Source of the DNA: Haliclona indistincta
Lineage: Eukaryota > Porifera > Demospongiae > Haplosclerida > Chalinidae
Direction: 5' to 3'
Assembly (NCBI GenBank): GCA_964017065.1
Contig: OZ024788.1
Span: 11,718,776-11,782,775, forward strand
Length of the DNA: 64,000 bases
Made by a program: the position numbers and the translations under genes
Part shown: piece after piece, positions 11,160 to 22,984 of the stretch
Position numbering within the stretch: position 1 is the stretch's first letter
Layout of the letters: each line of letters starts with the position of its first letter
The notes under the pieces: generated by a model
Databases searched by the model: none
What the model saw: the letters and a program-made list of their open reading frames with translations, nothing else
What the model was told of the DNA's origin: nothing

Positions 11160-11960
11160 TTAATAGTCCTGTTCGTTTAAGAGAAAAAATTGGATATATT
11201 AACATGACGTCATAATTTATACTTCAATCTATAGTAAAAATTTGCGTTCCATACAGCTCCAAATTTTTGTTGTCTAAAATTTCATGATTTTTTGTATTCG
11301 TCTTAACAAAATTTCGTGATTGACAACATGGGTGTGTTATCTAAAAAAAATACACTTACACACGTTATAGCACTGAATTTGACTTCTCATGTGTGAGTGA
11401 TCTTGGTAGTACCAGCCAACTGAAAGTACCTACAGAGGTTCTTGTTGTCACGTGTTAATTTTTTTCATTGCAAATTTTCATGGCTTTATCTCAAGTCAGT
11501 CCATGAAATTTTGGAGCTGTTCGAATGTGGTACTCTGATTTTTATTGCAGCTAATGTAAAATCAGCTTTCTTTGTATGTTGCACATTAATTTTTATAATG
11601 CTGTTGTTCTTATAAGAGGAGCTCCAGTGAAATTTGGAATCTTCATGTACAAAACAATGTAGGTCTGACTGAATGTGCATTGGCTGCCTATAAGCCTGAC
11701 TTGCAAGCCTGTACCCAAGAGTAACATTTAGCTAAGTAAATACCTGAATAGAAGCCGGTCCTGTTTAGAAGCAGGATCTGACTAAGTTAGGAATGCACTA
11801 CAGGTTTTGCAACTGTGTATTTGTAGGCCCGAGAGTCTCAGTTTGAATCTAGGATAAAGTGATTTTCTCAAAATGTTTAACCTCGAAAGAAATAGAGGCC
11901 CGGGCTTTTATTCGGAGGTTAGGCACAATTACACATGTAATAGCGACTATATTTTTTTCT
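11160..11960. other. Shared 5' flank, then no supported gene
   Basis: Positions 11160-11340 parallel 55185-55340 upstream of the related gene (gttcgtttaagagaaaa, atgacgtcataatt and aaaaatttgc words in the same order). The rest contains only short frames. Confidence 0.5.
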
Positions 11961-11967
11961 TATAGCA

Positions 11968-12127
11968 CATACTGCAACTATCACACTCACATCTGTACCC
12001 ATGTCTTCCTTCAATTATAAGACTATCACACATTCAATTGGGCGCTAGTGTTCAAGAGAGAATGGTTAGTCTTATAAGCGAAGGAACACATGGGTACTGA
12101 TGTGTGTGAGACAGTTGCAGTATGAGA
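11968..12127. repeat. Hairpin 1 with conserved loop core
   Basis: Arms of ~60 bp (catactgcaactatcacac at the left, gtgagacagttgcagtatg at the right; acccatgt pairs with acatgggt) surround a ~40-bp centre containing attgggcgctagtgttcaag. The centre is nearly the same as that of the next hairpin although the arms differ. Confidence 0.75.
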
Positions 12128-12225
12128 GTTTACACATTATTTTGAATGGCTTGTACTACATGCAGCCATAAGTATACATGCATGTTATCTGCTAATAATT
12201 ATAGTCAAGCAATACAGTAACTTAA

Positions 12226-12523
12226 GCTGATATAAAATGAGAGAATAATGCAAAACAAGAACTAAGAGAAGCTACATGTAATAATTATGGAACTATGACA
12301 AAATAAGCTAAATACAATACAGTACTACTGATAGTCACATTGTTTCAGAACACATCACATAATCGATTGGGCGCTAGTGTTCAAGAGAGAACGGTTAGTG
12401 TTCTGAAATAATGTGACTATCAATGGTACTGTATTGTATCAAGCTTAGTTTGTCATAGTTCCATAATTTGTTATTAGCATCTCTTAGTTCTTGTTTTGCA
12501 TTATTCTCTCATTTTATATCAGC
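12226..12523. mobile_element. Fully palindromic 298-bp element at a TTAA site
   Basis: Begins gctgatataaaatgagag and ends with its reverse complement. Flanked by TTAA at 12222-12225 and 12524-12527. Arms of ~130 bp enclose a centre with gattgggcgctagtgttcaa, shared with the hairpin at 11968-12127. The unoccupied site (cataccttaagttactg) is present in the opposite orientation at 13645-13661, which supports an insertion. TTAA targeting points to a piggyBac- or Kolobok-type mobiliser. Confidence 0.8.
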
Positions 12524-13265
12524 TTAAGGTATGTCAGGAGTTTAATTTTTCAAATCAGGAATGTTTTTTAAATGGCTGTAACTATTTCAGTCTTTGTTCA
12601 ATTCTTATCAGACTTGTAATACTGTTTCTCCTGGCTATCCTCTTATATATAAGTATTCTTTCATACAAAACGGACAAGGTACACAGAAATGCGAGCTACA
12701 AAGCCGAAGCGACCACTTTTTCATTGTTTTCATGTTATTTTCCAGAAGAAGCACGCCACGTTGCCTTGGTGTATTATTTGCTTAGAACAACTACTGAGCT
12801 AACTTTTCACCGCAGGCCGCCTCGACAGCTACGTTGAGACACCAGCCAGCCTTCGAGCAAGAAAATTTTCAGTACGTTTTTTTAAGCTACTCGCTCACCA
12901 TTCTCATAGACACAGCGCTGGCGGCCTGCGATGGAAATAGTGCTCTACCATCATAGAATCTATAAGTCAAGTTAAGCTGTGATTGCGCTCCTCTGTCCAA
13001 AGATACTAGCCAGACTCTATGGAGTACAACTGACAGCTTGCTCTCTCGCGCGCTTCTTCGATCTACAGTGGCCATTTTCTATGGAATCTAAATATAGGTG
13101 TTCCAATAATAGCTGCTGGGCGTTGGAAACTTGGCAAAAGCGCTCAGGGCACAGGATGTGGCTTGCTGCTTGTTTGCTTTGACATTTCCCTAGCAACCAC
13201 AAGAATGTAATATACTGCTTTTCAATAACAGTATACTAATTGCAATAACCGTATACTGACTCAAG

Positions 13266-13448
13266 ATGGCGCATCGCTTGCACGAGTTGCGTGGAGTAGG
13301 CAGGTTCAGTATACCTGTTGCTAATCTTCCACCTGGCTGGACTCAAGACCACAGAAGTCAGAAATACACCGTGTGGCACGATGATAAGGACAACAGCTAC
13401 AAATCAAATCACGGAAACGCCCAATCTCGTACACGCGCTCGTGAATAA
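13266..13448 (+). CDS. Possible small ORF with WW-like start (weak)
   Basis: A 60-codon frame starting from ATG in a tcaagATGGCG context. It contains LPPGWTQDH followed by KYTVWHDD, which resembles the first half of a WW domain (LPPGW...), but the second conserved W/P part is not clear. It could be a lone exon or chance. No neighbouring exons were identified. Confidence 0.2.
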   Translation: MAHRLHELRGVGRFSIPVANLPPGWTQDHRSQKYTVWHDDKDNSYKSNHGNAQSRTRARE

Positions 13449-13825
13449 TTACAACGTGACGTCAACGTTATTATTGCAGTGATAATTAGCTGTATGAGCT
13501 AGCATAGCAACAGGTTTCAGCCTTGATTCTGCAGCAACCAATAATGATTTCCAAAAACTGACCTGCAGCAGCATATAAGGACACTATAATGACTCTGTTT
13601 TGTGAAAATGAAGCAATTCCAAGAGACAAAAATAAACTCCTGACATACCTTAAGTTACTGTATACTTGAATATATTAGCAGATAGCATACATGATGTATA
13701 CTTATGGCTGCATGTAGTACAAGCCATTCAAAATAATGTGTACACTCTTACTGTCGCAGGGAAAGTGTAAACCAGGATGTGTACAGTGAAATGCTATGTA
13801 AACAGTGATTGTTCTGGTTATGCAA

Positions 13826-14025
13826 GAGTTCATTAAGTAAGAGTGTGCAGCCTTCAATATACAGCGGTTGGACATTTTCTATGTCACAAGTTGTGTTAGG
13901 GCTGCTATGTTAATGATATTAACTGGTGTGTAATGATAATCATCGCTGTGTATAGGCAAACTTCTGATAAAGAAAATGTCCAACAGGGTATACTGAAGGC
14001 TGCATACTCTTACTTAATGAACTCT
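13826..14025. repeat. Inverted repeat with ~55-bp arms
   Basis: 13826-13880 (gagttcattaagtaagagtg ... ggacattttct) is matched in reverse complement by about 13970-14025 (gaaaatgtccaac ... cttacttaatgaactc). The ~90-bp loop has no features. Confidence 0.7.
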
Positions 14026-14029
14026 TGGT

Positions 14030-15077
14030 TATGTTGTGTAATACATTATCAAACATGCATGCAGTCCACCAACTCAAGTGCATGTAATGTCCATGCTAAA
14101 AGACAGGGTTTCATTTCAAATTGTTGTTAGAGGTGAAGCACGCATCGATAAAAAAACTGGGAGCTGCTAAAAGAACAATCTAAATAATTGTGTACTATTT
14201 TACATCTTATGACAGGTACACTAAGTTTATAAAGCTTTGAAAATAATAATCACTTCCAGGTTGCATGAAACTCTGATGCTGCCAATAAGTACATGTAATA
14301 CTCTGTGTCTACTGAGCTTTCTAGAATAGAGCACTGACTATACAAACGATGGTTTATTTGTATAGGCATAATGATAGGGTCAAATGCTCTGGCTGTCTAT
14401 AAGGGAGTAATAACAATAGCTATCACATACCTCAATGTCTTGTGCAGATTTTACCAGTCAATCTAAACTGCTCAGTGACTTCACTGTTGAGTATATATAC
14501 TAAATCTGTCGAGATAGCAGGATTCGCTTACAGATAATCATAACAGGGCTGTCCTTAAAATGTAAACTATAATACTTTCGCCCACACATTGGGAAATACC
14601 ATTATAGACTGCATCAAAGCATAGGCGGTCTCACAGAACTACACACTGGTAACAGATTAGTCACCAAATTTCATAGCTCTGTGCACCCAGGATAATGATT
14701 TACATTACAGAACCTTGTTATGCACAGTGGCAAGATGGTAGGGCACAATTAATTAATTATTCATGAGGAATGGTCAATTGATCTTGCTCGTCGAACAATG
14801 GACTCACATAATTATGGTAGACTATTAAGTTTAGGTGAGCAAACATAATTTATCAGCTGATGCCATTGCAGAGAGACAAACTGCAGCGTTTTGCTCTAAA
14901 TAGTAAAAATTAAGCAGGAAAGTGAATACAGAGCTTGACACATGCAAAGTCTGGCTCAGTTGGCACTGGCCACAAGTTGTCACCTCAGCTGTAGCTACAC
15001 CACTGCTGTATACTTCAGCTGCTCTATTCGTGTATTTCCAGTGATTCAAGTTCTTTTTTTCTCCTCCTCTCCTGTAG
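14030..15077. other. Spacer containing a flank block shared with the two-domain gene region
   Basis: 14685-14820 (acccaggataatgattta ... cttgctcgtcgaacaatgg) recurs at ~53620-53755, ~57365-57525 and partly at ~61570-61620. No coding exon was found; in particular no upstream polymerase epsilon exon is visible. Confidence 0.6.
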
Positions 15078-18000
15078 TCAAACTATGGTGGCATGAGTTT
15101 CCCGATGTCAAGTGTTCAAAAGTTCTTCAGCGACGAAGAGGAACATGAAGAGACTGAGGATGATGAGGTAATGGAAGTAGAGGAGGAAGGAATTGAGATG
15201 AAGTGGAGTCTAGCGAAGTACCTACCAGAAGCTGCCTCGTGTCAGGAGATCTTCTTGGTGATCATTGCTGGACACATCAAGGAGCTGTACACACACTTGA
15301 TGGAGCAACAACAGAGCCACTTATCGGGAGGAACGCCAGTTAGGAGAAGAACAGGATCCAGCCAGACACAGGTTAGTACATGTACGGGAGAGAGAGGGGA
15401 AGACAGAGGGAGGGCATGTGTGAGAGAGGGAGAGATAGAGAGAGACGGTTACTGAGTTTTGTTATGCCTTGGTGGGCGGAGCCGCGAGGCATACAGTAGT
15501 CGTGTTGTCAGTCAGTCTGTCTGTCGCAACGATTTCTCGTAGCTCGCTGAAAACTAATCGCCGAAACAAGCAACACGGGTAGAAATTGATACTTGCTCGG
15601 ATTTGAATTTCAAGAACTTTGATTTTAAATCTTAGTTCGTGATTTACCGCGTGAATTGCTCACGGCTGGTTCGGTTTTGTAGCGCTCGCTGAAAGTTAAG
15701 TTCTGAAACTAGCAATTCAAGTAGAACACGGTATTATCTCGCTTTAGAACATGGAAAACTTTATAAGAAGCTTAGTTCGTGAGTTATGGCGCAATTTGCT
15801 CACTCGCGATCGATCCCATGGCTGTGGAGTTCTTCAATGGCAAAGCTATCCACAGTTGACTGCCAAGAAGCTGATAGATTAGAATTCCACTACAGCAATT
15901 GTGTAAGCAAGCTATGGACGCTATCTCGCTGTGTGCTGTGCCCTGCACTTGAACTGGACATTGTAGACACGTCCAGTTGATTTAGTGGTCAGCACTGATA
16001 GGCCTCTCATTGCATTGTGATTGCAGTACAGGAATCATAAAGATTATTATTATGACTTGCTGTACATGCTCAACTTTTAACATCCACCGCGGCATAACCC
16101 GCACCAATGGTGCAATGTCACATTTATCATATTCTTAATCAGCAAAAAAATTGACCCTAGCTACTCCACCTCTATAATAACTGATAAACGCCCACATGAG
16201 CAAGTGACCGGTTAGCTCAGTGGCTAGTGTGTTAGCCTTACAACGTGGGGTACCTGGGTTCGAACCCTGGGTAGACTATGTTTAAAAAAATTTAAAAAAC
16301 CTTTTTTAATTGAGAGTGCTACCAGAGTCGTGGGTTCACACCCTTCGCAAGAAGGAGCGACTGGGATATGTGTGAATTCCTCCCCATTAATGACTATGAA
16401 GGCAGCTGGCGGCACACAGCCGTCTGAGTTGTTGGCTCTGATAGCACTCTGCCATACCTTCCAGGGTTCGTCCCCGGGGTTAATCGGTGATAGGTGGGTG
16501 CTGCTATCCTTGATCCGTGAAAGGCGTTTTTTTTTTTAATTTGTCCAAATTGCATCAGTCGTCTGTGGCTGTTATCATAGACAGAATAATTACCCCCTAG
16601 GATTGAAACAGCTCACGTGAGGGTTCACACCCTTCGCAAGAAGGAGTGCCTGGGATCAGTGTGAATTCCTCCCCAATATTACTGTGAAAGCGGCTGTCAG
16701 CACACAGCTGCCAGAGTTGTTGGCTCTGGTTAGTACTCTGGCCGGAGGCCGGTAGTCCCGGGGTCTTCAGTGAGGTGGGTGCTGCTATCCATCGATCTGT
16801 TAAGGCTGTTTTTATTGTTTTGTTTTATCTTAGAATCGCTAGGCTATCAACGATAGAAGCATACCAGCACAAAATATACCACTAATAATTTTTAGCTTAC
16901 TGTTGTACGGGCCGGAATGCCCAGAGCGGACATTCCACTTTCCAAAAAGCAAGGTAAAACTGTTGAAAGATGCATATTTAGCTTGAACCAGTAACCAGAG
17001 AGCGGTCGCTCATTCCTGGCTTCCAGCGCGATGAGGATGTGTTTCGCGAGCCTGAGCGAGTACGCCCTTCCTCTCACGACAAGGCTTCATGCAGGGTCAC
17101 TGGTAATGCGCCTATCAATGCCACGCCCCACCCCCCCAGTACGGGACAGAGTTGAGGGTTGTACGGGATTATACAATGCAATAATATTGCCCGAGGGTCG
17201 GGCATTTGACAAACTCCGGTTACGCTTGGATTTTATGATATACGTATGGCTGAGTCATTCTTCTATATAATATATATAAGGTCAAATCTCGTACATAGGA
17301 GAGGGGCAGGGTGGGGATATAGACAGGATTAGTAGGGGAATTGCATCGCCAACTTTGCCCCACCCTGGGGCTTTTGACTTACTGTTTGTGCAAATCCCCT
17401 ACTATCCCCTACTTGCCCCGTACTGGGGGGTGGGGCATGACATTGATAGGCACATAACAAGCACGTGATGCACACGTTAATAATTATTTTTTTGTGCATT
17501 GAACGCTGCATAAGTAGCAGAATCACTACAATCGTACATGGGGTGATATTATCTATGCTACAACTCTGTTGTGTGTGCCAGGATATGCGGCAAGCTTGTA
17601 ATGTAATGTAATGTATGTGAAATGGTTGCATTCCACCGAGGCATCTGCACCTTTGGTGCTTCATTGTTAAACAATGTAGATTGAACCATTGCATTATATA
17701 TCTCTTCATTCCACGAAATGAAAACTCATGTACAGTACATATGTAGCAACAATGGCATACCATAGGCTGAAGGGTCAATGGGATGTCAGTTTCCTATAGT
17801 CCATAGCTTAGCACAGGTTGGAGGAGGGAAAGAGAAAACCTTTTCTGGTTATTTTGAGCTAATGGCTTTTGTGTAGAGGGTATACACATGTAACAGCTGC
17901 ATCAGCATTTAATGTTTTTGAAACTACAGCGGTTTCACTACTTCTTGCAATCTAAAAGCCGTAGACCGTAAACAAAAGCCATAGACCGTAAACCATGTTC

Positions 18001-19545
18001 AAGCTATGTAATAAACCTTCCAAATAAGGCACAGATCACGCTATACGCTTTTGTGGCTGTTGGAAGGAACTGCTGTATCACACAGGGTCCTATTGTATGT
18101 TGTGATTTGTGGTTAAAGATGAGTATTGTTATTGGTTGTGAAATGTGAATATCCGTTAAGTCATGTAATATGATGCAATGAATAATTTCAAATAATTATA
18201 GACTTCTAGGCAGCTTCTAGGATCAAATTTAGTTCAATACTGGAACCTAACCTGCTGGGTCAAACTGTATATTTTGCTGTGATTATACGACATAGTGTCC
18301 TCTTACATATATCTTTGACTGAATTCCTTAGTGCTATGCTGCCATTGTCTCTTATGTTCTACAGACACCGTCGGACAATACAGTGATTGCTAGTTCAGTA
18401 TCGTTTGCTCAACGTCGTATTGAGACAGAGCTCAGTGAGAAATTATTCACGTAAGTACCATCAACTGGATTACATAAACCTCACTCTCTAATCCCTATGA
18501 TACTTAGCACAGTGTATGATAGCCGACTGAATCAGCCAAACAGAATTTAACAAATTGTTTTATTTTCCCGTGTTTGGATAGTGAGGCTTAACTCCGTGAT
18601 ACAACTGCCCATTTTAAGTTAAATTTTGTTAAAGTGTCTTAATTTTATTACAGTGTAAGCAGTAAACAGCTATAAGCTTCTTAGTTCCTGTTGGTACTAT
18701 CCAGTCACACTCGCTCAGAGCCTCTACATTGTATATCTCTCCTCTTCACAGGATCACTCAAAAGATTCATCGCACTCTGGGCAGTGGTGGAGCCCAGAAT
18801 CGATCCAGTCAGCTGTTCCCTCAGCTACCTGGCTCTCATCTCCCCCTTACTAACCCTGCACTGGAGTTCGTCAAGTACATCTGTAAGGTCCTCTCCCTTG
18901 ATCCAACAACACGTCATCAGGTTACCAAGCTGAGGTGAGATTTTGGGAGGGGAGTCACTGAGTGAGTTAGCTTTCTCTAGTTGTCTTGCCCTATGTGTGT
19001 TGACATTATTGAACTAGTGTGTACATGTATTCTTAGAGAGTGTGTTGCTTGTGTGAGTCATAAGGGTAGAGAGAAGGCACCATGATATAGAGATTTCATC
19101 GTTATTGTTATTTTAACTTACTCATTTACCCACCAAGTCCCACCTATATTTTGTTATGAATTATTGTAATTAATGTACATCTAGACAACCGCATGTAGAA
19201 AAAGATTTTTGTGTTCAATTTGTGTACCATAATGATAGTAGCCTCGTTCCCAGGTGCTCAGATGCCTAACAAATTTGAATTCTGGGTTCCTATGTATAAG
19301 AGACTAGCTTTCATTTTATTGTGTTCATTTCAGACGAGATCTTCTCAAGTTGATTGGAGTCAGAGAATTTTCAGAGGACGCTATTTTTCAGGATCCCTGT
19401 CGTTCATACATTTTGCCGGAGGTCATTTGTGAGTCATGCAACAGCTGTCGAGACATTGACCTTTGCCGCGACCTCTACACAACAATGGATGAGCAGAGTG
19501 GACGGTGAGTGAGCGAGAGAGAGAGGGAGAGAGAGAAAGAGAGAG

Positions 19546-19609
<64 letters not shown>

Positions 19610-21583
19610 AAGAGAGAGAGCGAGAGTGAGAGCGAGAGAGAGAGAGAAAATGAGAGGTATAATTTTACTTTTCTTCCTTCTCCAGGCCGGTTTGGTGTTG
19701 TCTGAACTGTGCTAGTCAGTACAATAGTGAAGTGATCGAGCAGACGCTCATTGAGGTGGTGCAGAGGATGTCAGTGGGTGTGGTCGTACAGGACTTGATA
19801 TGCATTAAATGTAGAGGGGTGAGTATACTAGAATGCACTAGAATATACTGGACATGCAGTACGAAAGTAGATTTAAAATTTGAAACTTGAAACCTTTCAA
19901 AATAGGCATTTTTGAGCTTCTTCTTGCGTAGTTAGGTGTGTTAAATTTGGTTTGTAAGAGGTTGATAATTATTACCAGAGCTAGTACAGAGCAATGTTTT
20001 CGAGATGGTACACTTGTAAACAACTGCTTACAATAGAGAATGTCACCGATTCCATTTTCTTTGTTTTACTACAGGTTAAGCAATCTAATATGGCAGAGTA
20101 TTGCACCTGTGCTGGTTCATTTGCAGAGACTCAGCCAGCTGACCAGCTGAGAGAACAGTTCACTACCTTCAACAACATTGCACAGTGAGCAAGAAAGAGG
20201 GAGAGGAAGGGAAGGAAGGAGAGGGAGGGAAAGGGTGAAAGAAAAGATAGTGAAATGAGAATGGGAGGAAGGTTACAGGAAGAGAGAGGATGTACCTGTT
20301 ATGGCTATGATAGTATAATGATGTCATTGTTCTTAGGTAGAGTGTGATGTTTAGTCTTTGTTCTGCTTTAATTCGATGCTTTAGTTGTCACACATGATTA
20401 TGCTTGAGACAAGTGACCTTCATGGAGTGTGTACAATAAAAAATTATTGTAGACTACTTATTCAGTGGTTGGGACATGCTACATGTAACATAACCTTGTC
20501 CCAATGTACGTAAATTGTAGTTTTGAAGGGTGTATGAAGCCTCAAGACACTAGTTAATTATGGTTAGCATGAGGAATCTTTAAGGTGGCGGTTCAACACC
20601 CACGCAACGTGCAGTTTTCTAATAACTAGACTTTATAACCAGTGGCGGATCTAGGATTAGCAAATAGGGGGGCAGCTAAAATTTTTGCTAATTAATATTC
20701 ATTTATTCATTAAAATCGATCGATTTTATTGTTATTCATTGATGATGTACGCGCGCTAAGCATGATCGTCGATCGCTTGCACTTTTCAAGCGCTTGGATC
20801 GAGATGCTCTGGCGTTATGCCTGTCTAGTATAGTATAACGAGCCAGATGTGATGCGTGAGATGTAAATAATAAAATGGCGGACAAGATTTTAGGGGGGCC
20901 TTGCCCCCCTGGCCCTCCCCTAGATCCGCCACTGTTTATAACTACAGCGATTTACATAACAGTATATGGCAGAGATAATACATGAAGCGTCTGTGGCTGC
21001 TATCTCGACTGTCGAGCAGTAGATAGACGCGCTTCAAGCGCAGCAGCATGCAGCACCATCTTGCCCACAGACATATAGAGCGAATTTCCGTAATACTACC
21101 TAGATTTGTTTTTAAAGAATTTTTTCTGGTCTAGGCTTGCTGTTTTGCAGGGTTAGCAAGGGAGTACATGTATCAAAAAACGTCTGTGCGCGCTGGAATT
21201 TGTAAGCTGGGTTCTTTCCCAAGCAAGCAAGCCAAACTGGAGATAACATCCACAGACCGGTCTTTGCTGGGCGAGCTCACTGCTCCACTTTAGCTAATAC
21301 TTTGTGACTGAAACTTGCTATAATCGATGTTTATCGATAGACAAAACAAAATGCATACTGGAGCACGCCTGTACAAAATACCATTGTACAGAAAATAAAG
21401 CTACTTGCAAGTTATGAATCTCATTAAATTGGCGCACCGCAACCTTAATACCACCTCAATATGGTGGGCACAAATTCCATTATGGGATTGAGATGTGAAA
21501 AGATCTTTATTTTTATTCCCTGCAGACACTTTCAGATGTCTCTACTAGAGGAGACAGTATCATGGTTGTTGGACAAGCACTGA
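15078..21583 (+). CDS. POLE: DNA polymerase epsilon catalytic subunit, C-terminal exons only
   Basis: Seven exons, all GT-AG and phase-consistent: 15078-15371, 18365-18450, 18752-18934, 19334-19504, 19686-19818, 20075-20184, 21526-21583 (stop TGA). Translation reads [21 protein letters not shown]-like [56 protein letters not shown], then the zinc-binding region with CESCNSC, CLNC, CIKC and CTC, ending [13 protein letters not shown]. This matches the non-catalytic end of the leading-strand replicase, whose C-terminal cysteines bind metal and the accessory subunit. The N-terminal exonuclease and polymerase domains (over 1700 residues in known orthologues) are not found upstream; other genes occupy that space. 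So this is either a truncated duplicate or an assembly join. An acidic stretch ([12 protein letters not shown]) precedes WSLAKYL. The first exon has an acceptor (cctgtag), so it was internal. Confidence 0.9.
15450..16100 (-). repeat. Satellite-family copy within a polymerase intron
   Basis: Minus-oriented relative of the units at 26640-34402: contains ggtgggcggagccgcgaggc near 15468, tatccacagttgactgcc near 15848, gctatctcgctg-like text and the gtccagttgatttagtggtc end. It lies in the first intron of the polymerase fragment. Confidence 0.65.
16205..16545 (+). repeat. tRNA-headed SINE-like repeat
   Basis: The first ~70 bp have RNA polymerase III promoter-like boxes: A-box-like tagctcagtggctag and B-box ggttcgaaccc. 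The acceptor stem does not close, so it is tRNA-derived rather than a working tRNA. The body (cttcgcaagaaggagcg, gaattcctccccat) is repeated at 16620-16815 without the head. Confidence 0.55.
16620..16820 (+). repeat. Second copy of the SINE-like body
   Basis: Parallels 16333-16530 word for word with substitutions: gggttcacacccttcgcaag, tgtgaattcctcccc, gttgttggctctg, gtgggtgctgctatcc. It lacks the tRNA-like head, so it may be a 5'-truncated copy or a local duplicate. Confidence 0.65.
17108..17453. mobile_element. MITE-like element with ~40-bp terminal inverted repeats
   Basis: Left end gcgcctatcaatgccacgcc and right end ggcatgacattgataggcac are inverted matches and continue through the cccccagtacggg / cccgtactggggg block. 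About 346 bp. No convincing target duplication. A short satellite-family end fragment (ccaccgaggcatctgcacc) follows at ~17630. Confidence 0.6.
19505..19652. repeat. (GA)n microsatellite in polymerase intron
   Basis: Near-pure gagaga run with occasional interruptions (gagcgag, gaaagag). It starts directly at the splice donor of the exon ending at 19504. Open frames across it are composition artefacts. Confidence 0.9.
20640..20934. mobile_element. hAT-type MITE, 295 bp
   Basis: Termini cagtggcggatctagga and ctagatccgccactg form a TIR. The 8-bp target duplication tttataac is exact (20632-20639 and 20935-20942). TIR start CAGTG and 8-bp duplication are typical of hAT elements. It sits inside the last intron of the polymerase fragment. 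G-run/C-run ends and no open frame. Confidence 0.88.
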
Positions 21584-22980
21584 TAACTATTAATTAACCC
21601 TCGTCACATGCGCGAGGGTTATTATGCATGTGTAATAATTGGTGCACGATATGATGGTGTATGCATTCCTGCAACCATTCTTCAGTGTTAATTATTACTA
21701 TTTCCTCAGTTTTAAAAAATTTAAGTACTGTCAGGAGCGGCATAATGAGAGTGAGTGCGGTAAAGAGACAGGAGCATGGTGCATTTAAATTAAAAAATTG
21801 GATCTCCGCACATGATGGACATATTTCTAAAGATAGACTAGTGGAGTTTCAATTTTTATTAAAAATTATAATGCGTGAGATTGTCACGCTCCTTTCTCTT
21901 TACTGCACTCCTGGCACTGTAAAGTTCTTTGATGATATTAATATTTTACTGTTGATAACCAATGATAAAACTATAATTGTGCTGGAACATTAAAATGAGT
22001 GTCCCTATTTTTAGAGTCAGTAATGTTTCTGAAATGAAAAGGAAATACGAGCTAGCCATTGCACAAATTGGAAACAGCTTCATCACAAATGGCGTATCTG
22101 TTTCTAGTCTGGTAACTCTGTCTTCATTATTGTACTGTACATGGGTGAAACCCCTCTATTCCAAGCCTCTGAAATTGGAATGAGATCACCTTGTATGTGC
22201 TGACAGATACCAGGCCTCTATCTAAAATTTTGTCCTCAATTTTGCCTTATTCAACTTGCTTTCAAACACCAAGTAACGATCATTGCAGCACGGTGCACTC
22301 TTGATTTCTTGCTATAATAATTTAATGGTTAGTGTTCTTAGCTTTCTGAATACATTAATTTTGAGAGAATGTGTTACTATGAAGAGTTGCATCAATCGAG
22401 CCTGTTCCAGAACGAAAATGAATACAGTGGAAGCTCAGACAGTGTAGATTTGGGATCACAAGCATTGTCCACATTGTAGTATAAGGTGATTAGAAGGTGT
22501 CCTTATATCAGGGGTTTCCACAGTGAAGGGTTTCACTGTAATGTTTCCAACCAGCCGGACTGGTGACCAAGCTTTTTTTTCTAAACTAGGCAGACTAATC
22601 AACATACGTACTATCCTCCAGGAATTGTTAAGTTTAAGAAATTAACATTATTGTGATGTACATTTTAAAGTCAAAAATTCCGCAAAAATTAATATTGACT
22701 ACGAACATAAACAATGGAACTAGAGAGAATCCTGAAGTCTCTATTTCCCCATCAAGAGAAACAGCTTGGCGTGTACATTGACCTTCAAAAATTGGCCAGC
22801 AAGGGGGACCAGAAATTTAATTTGCACATGGGCTAGTTGAAACAAAATTAATATTATTACTGCAGTAAATTAAAAAACATTAGCTCAAGAAATAACATCA
22901 ATGCAATTAATATTGTTGTGTGCTATCAACTCGGTATTATTTTTGTTTCAGCTGATTAGCAGATTAGCTATTAAGTTACA
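21584..22980. other. 3' flank of polymerase fragment; no firm gene
   Basis: A 110-codon frame at 21661-21993 has no domain I recognise and uses AT-rich codons; I do not call it. A small hairpin (aaccctcg ... cgagggtt) lies at ~21597-21620. The stretch after the stop has diverged parallels at 61828-62200, after the duplicated last exon. Confidence 0.45.
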
Positions 22981-22984
22981 TGTA

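Larger units (their letters stand above)
12115..13750. repeat. Large inverted repeat, arms ~12115-12221 + 12524-12545 and ~13632-13750
   Basis: Reverse complement of 13632-13750 reproduces 12524-12545 and 12115-12221 in order (words aatggcttgtactacatgca and ctgctaata). The left arm is split by the 298-bp hairpin element at 12226-12523. The right arm is the empty version of the same site, with TTAA at 13650-13653. Between the arms lie only short open frames. Confidence 0.7.

Noticed and set aside
12496..12837. A 113-codon frame with hydrophobic stretch
   Set aside because: Starts inside the TTAA palindrome and runs through repeat DNA; no homologous frame in the other arm.
16205..16276. Functional tRNA gene
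   Set aside because: A- and B-box-like words are present but the acceptor and anticodon stems do not pair well, and the unit continues into a SINE-like body.
19505..19715. Open frames of ~66 codons rich in Arg/Glu
   Set aside because: They read through a (GA)n microsatellite in an intron; composition alone explains them.
21661..21993. A 110-codon plus-strand gene
   Set aside because: AT-driven composition, no recognisable domain, and the diverged parallel region after 61828 does not keep the frame.
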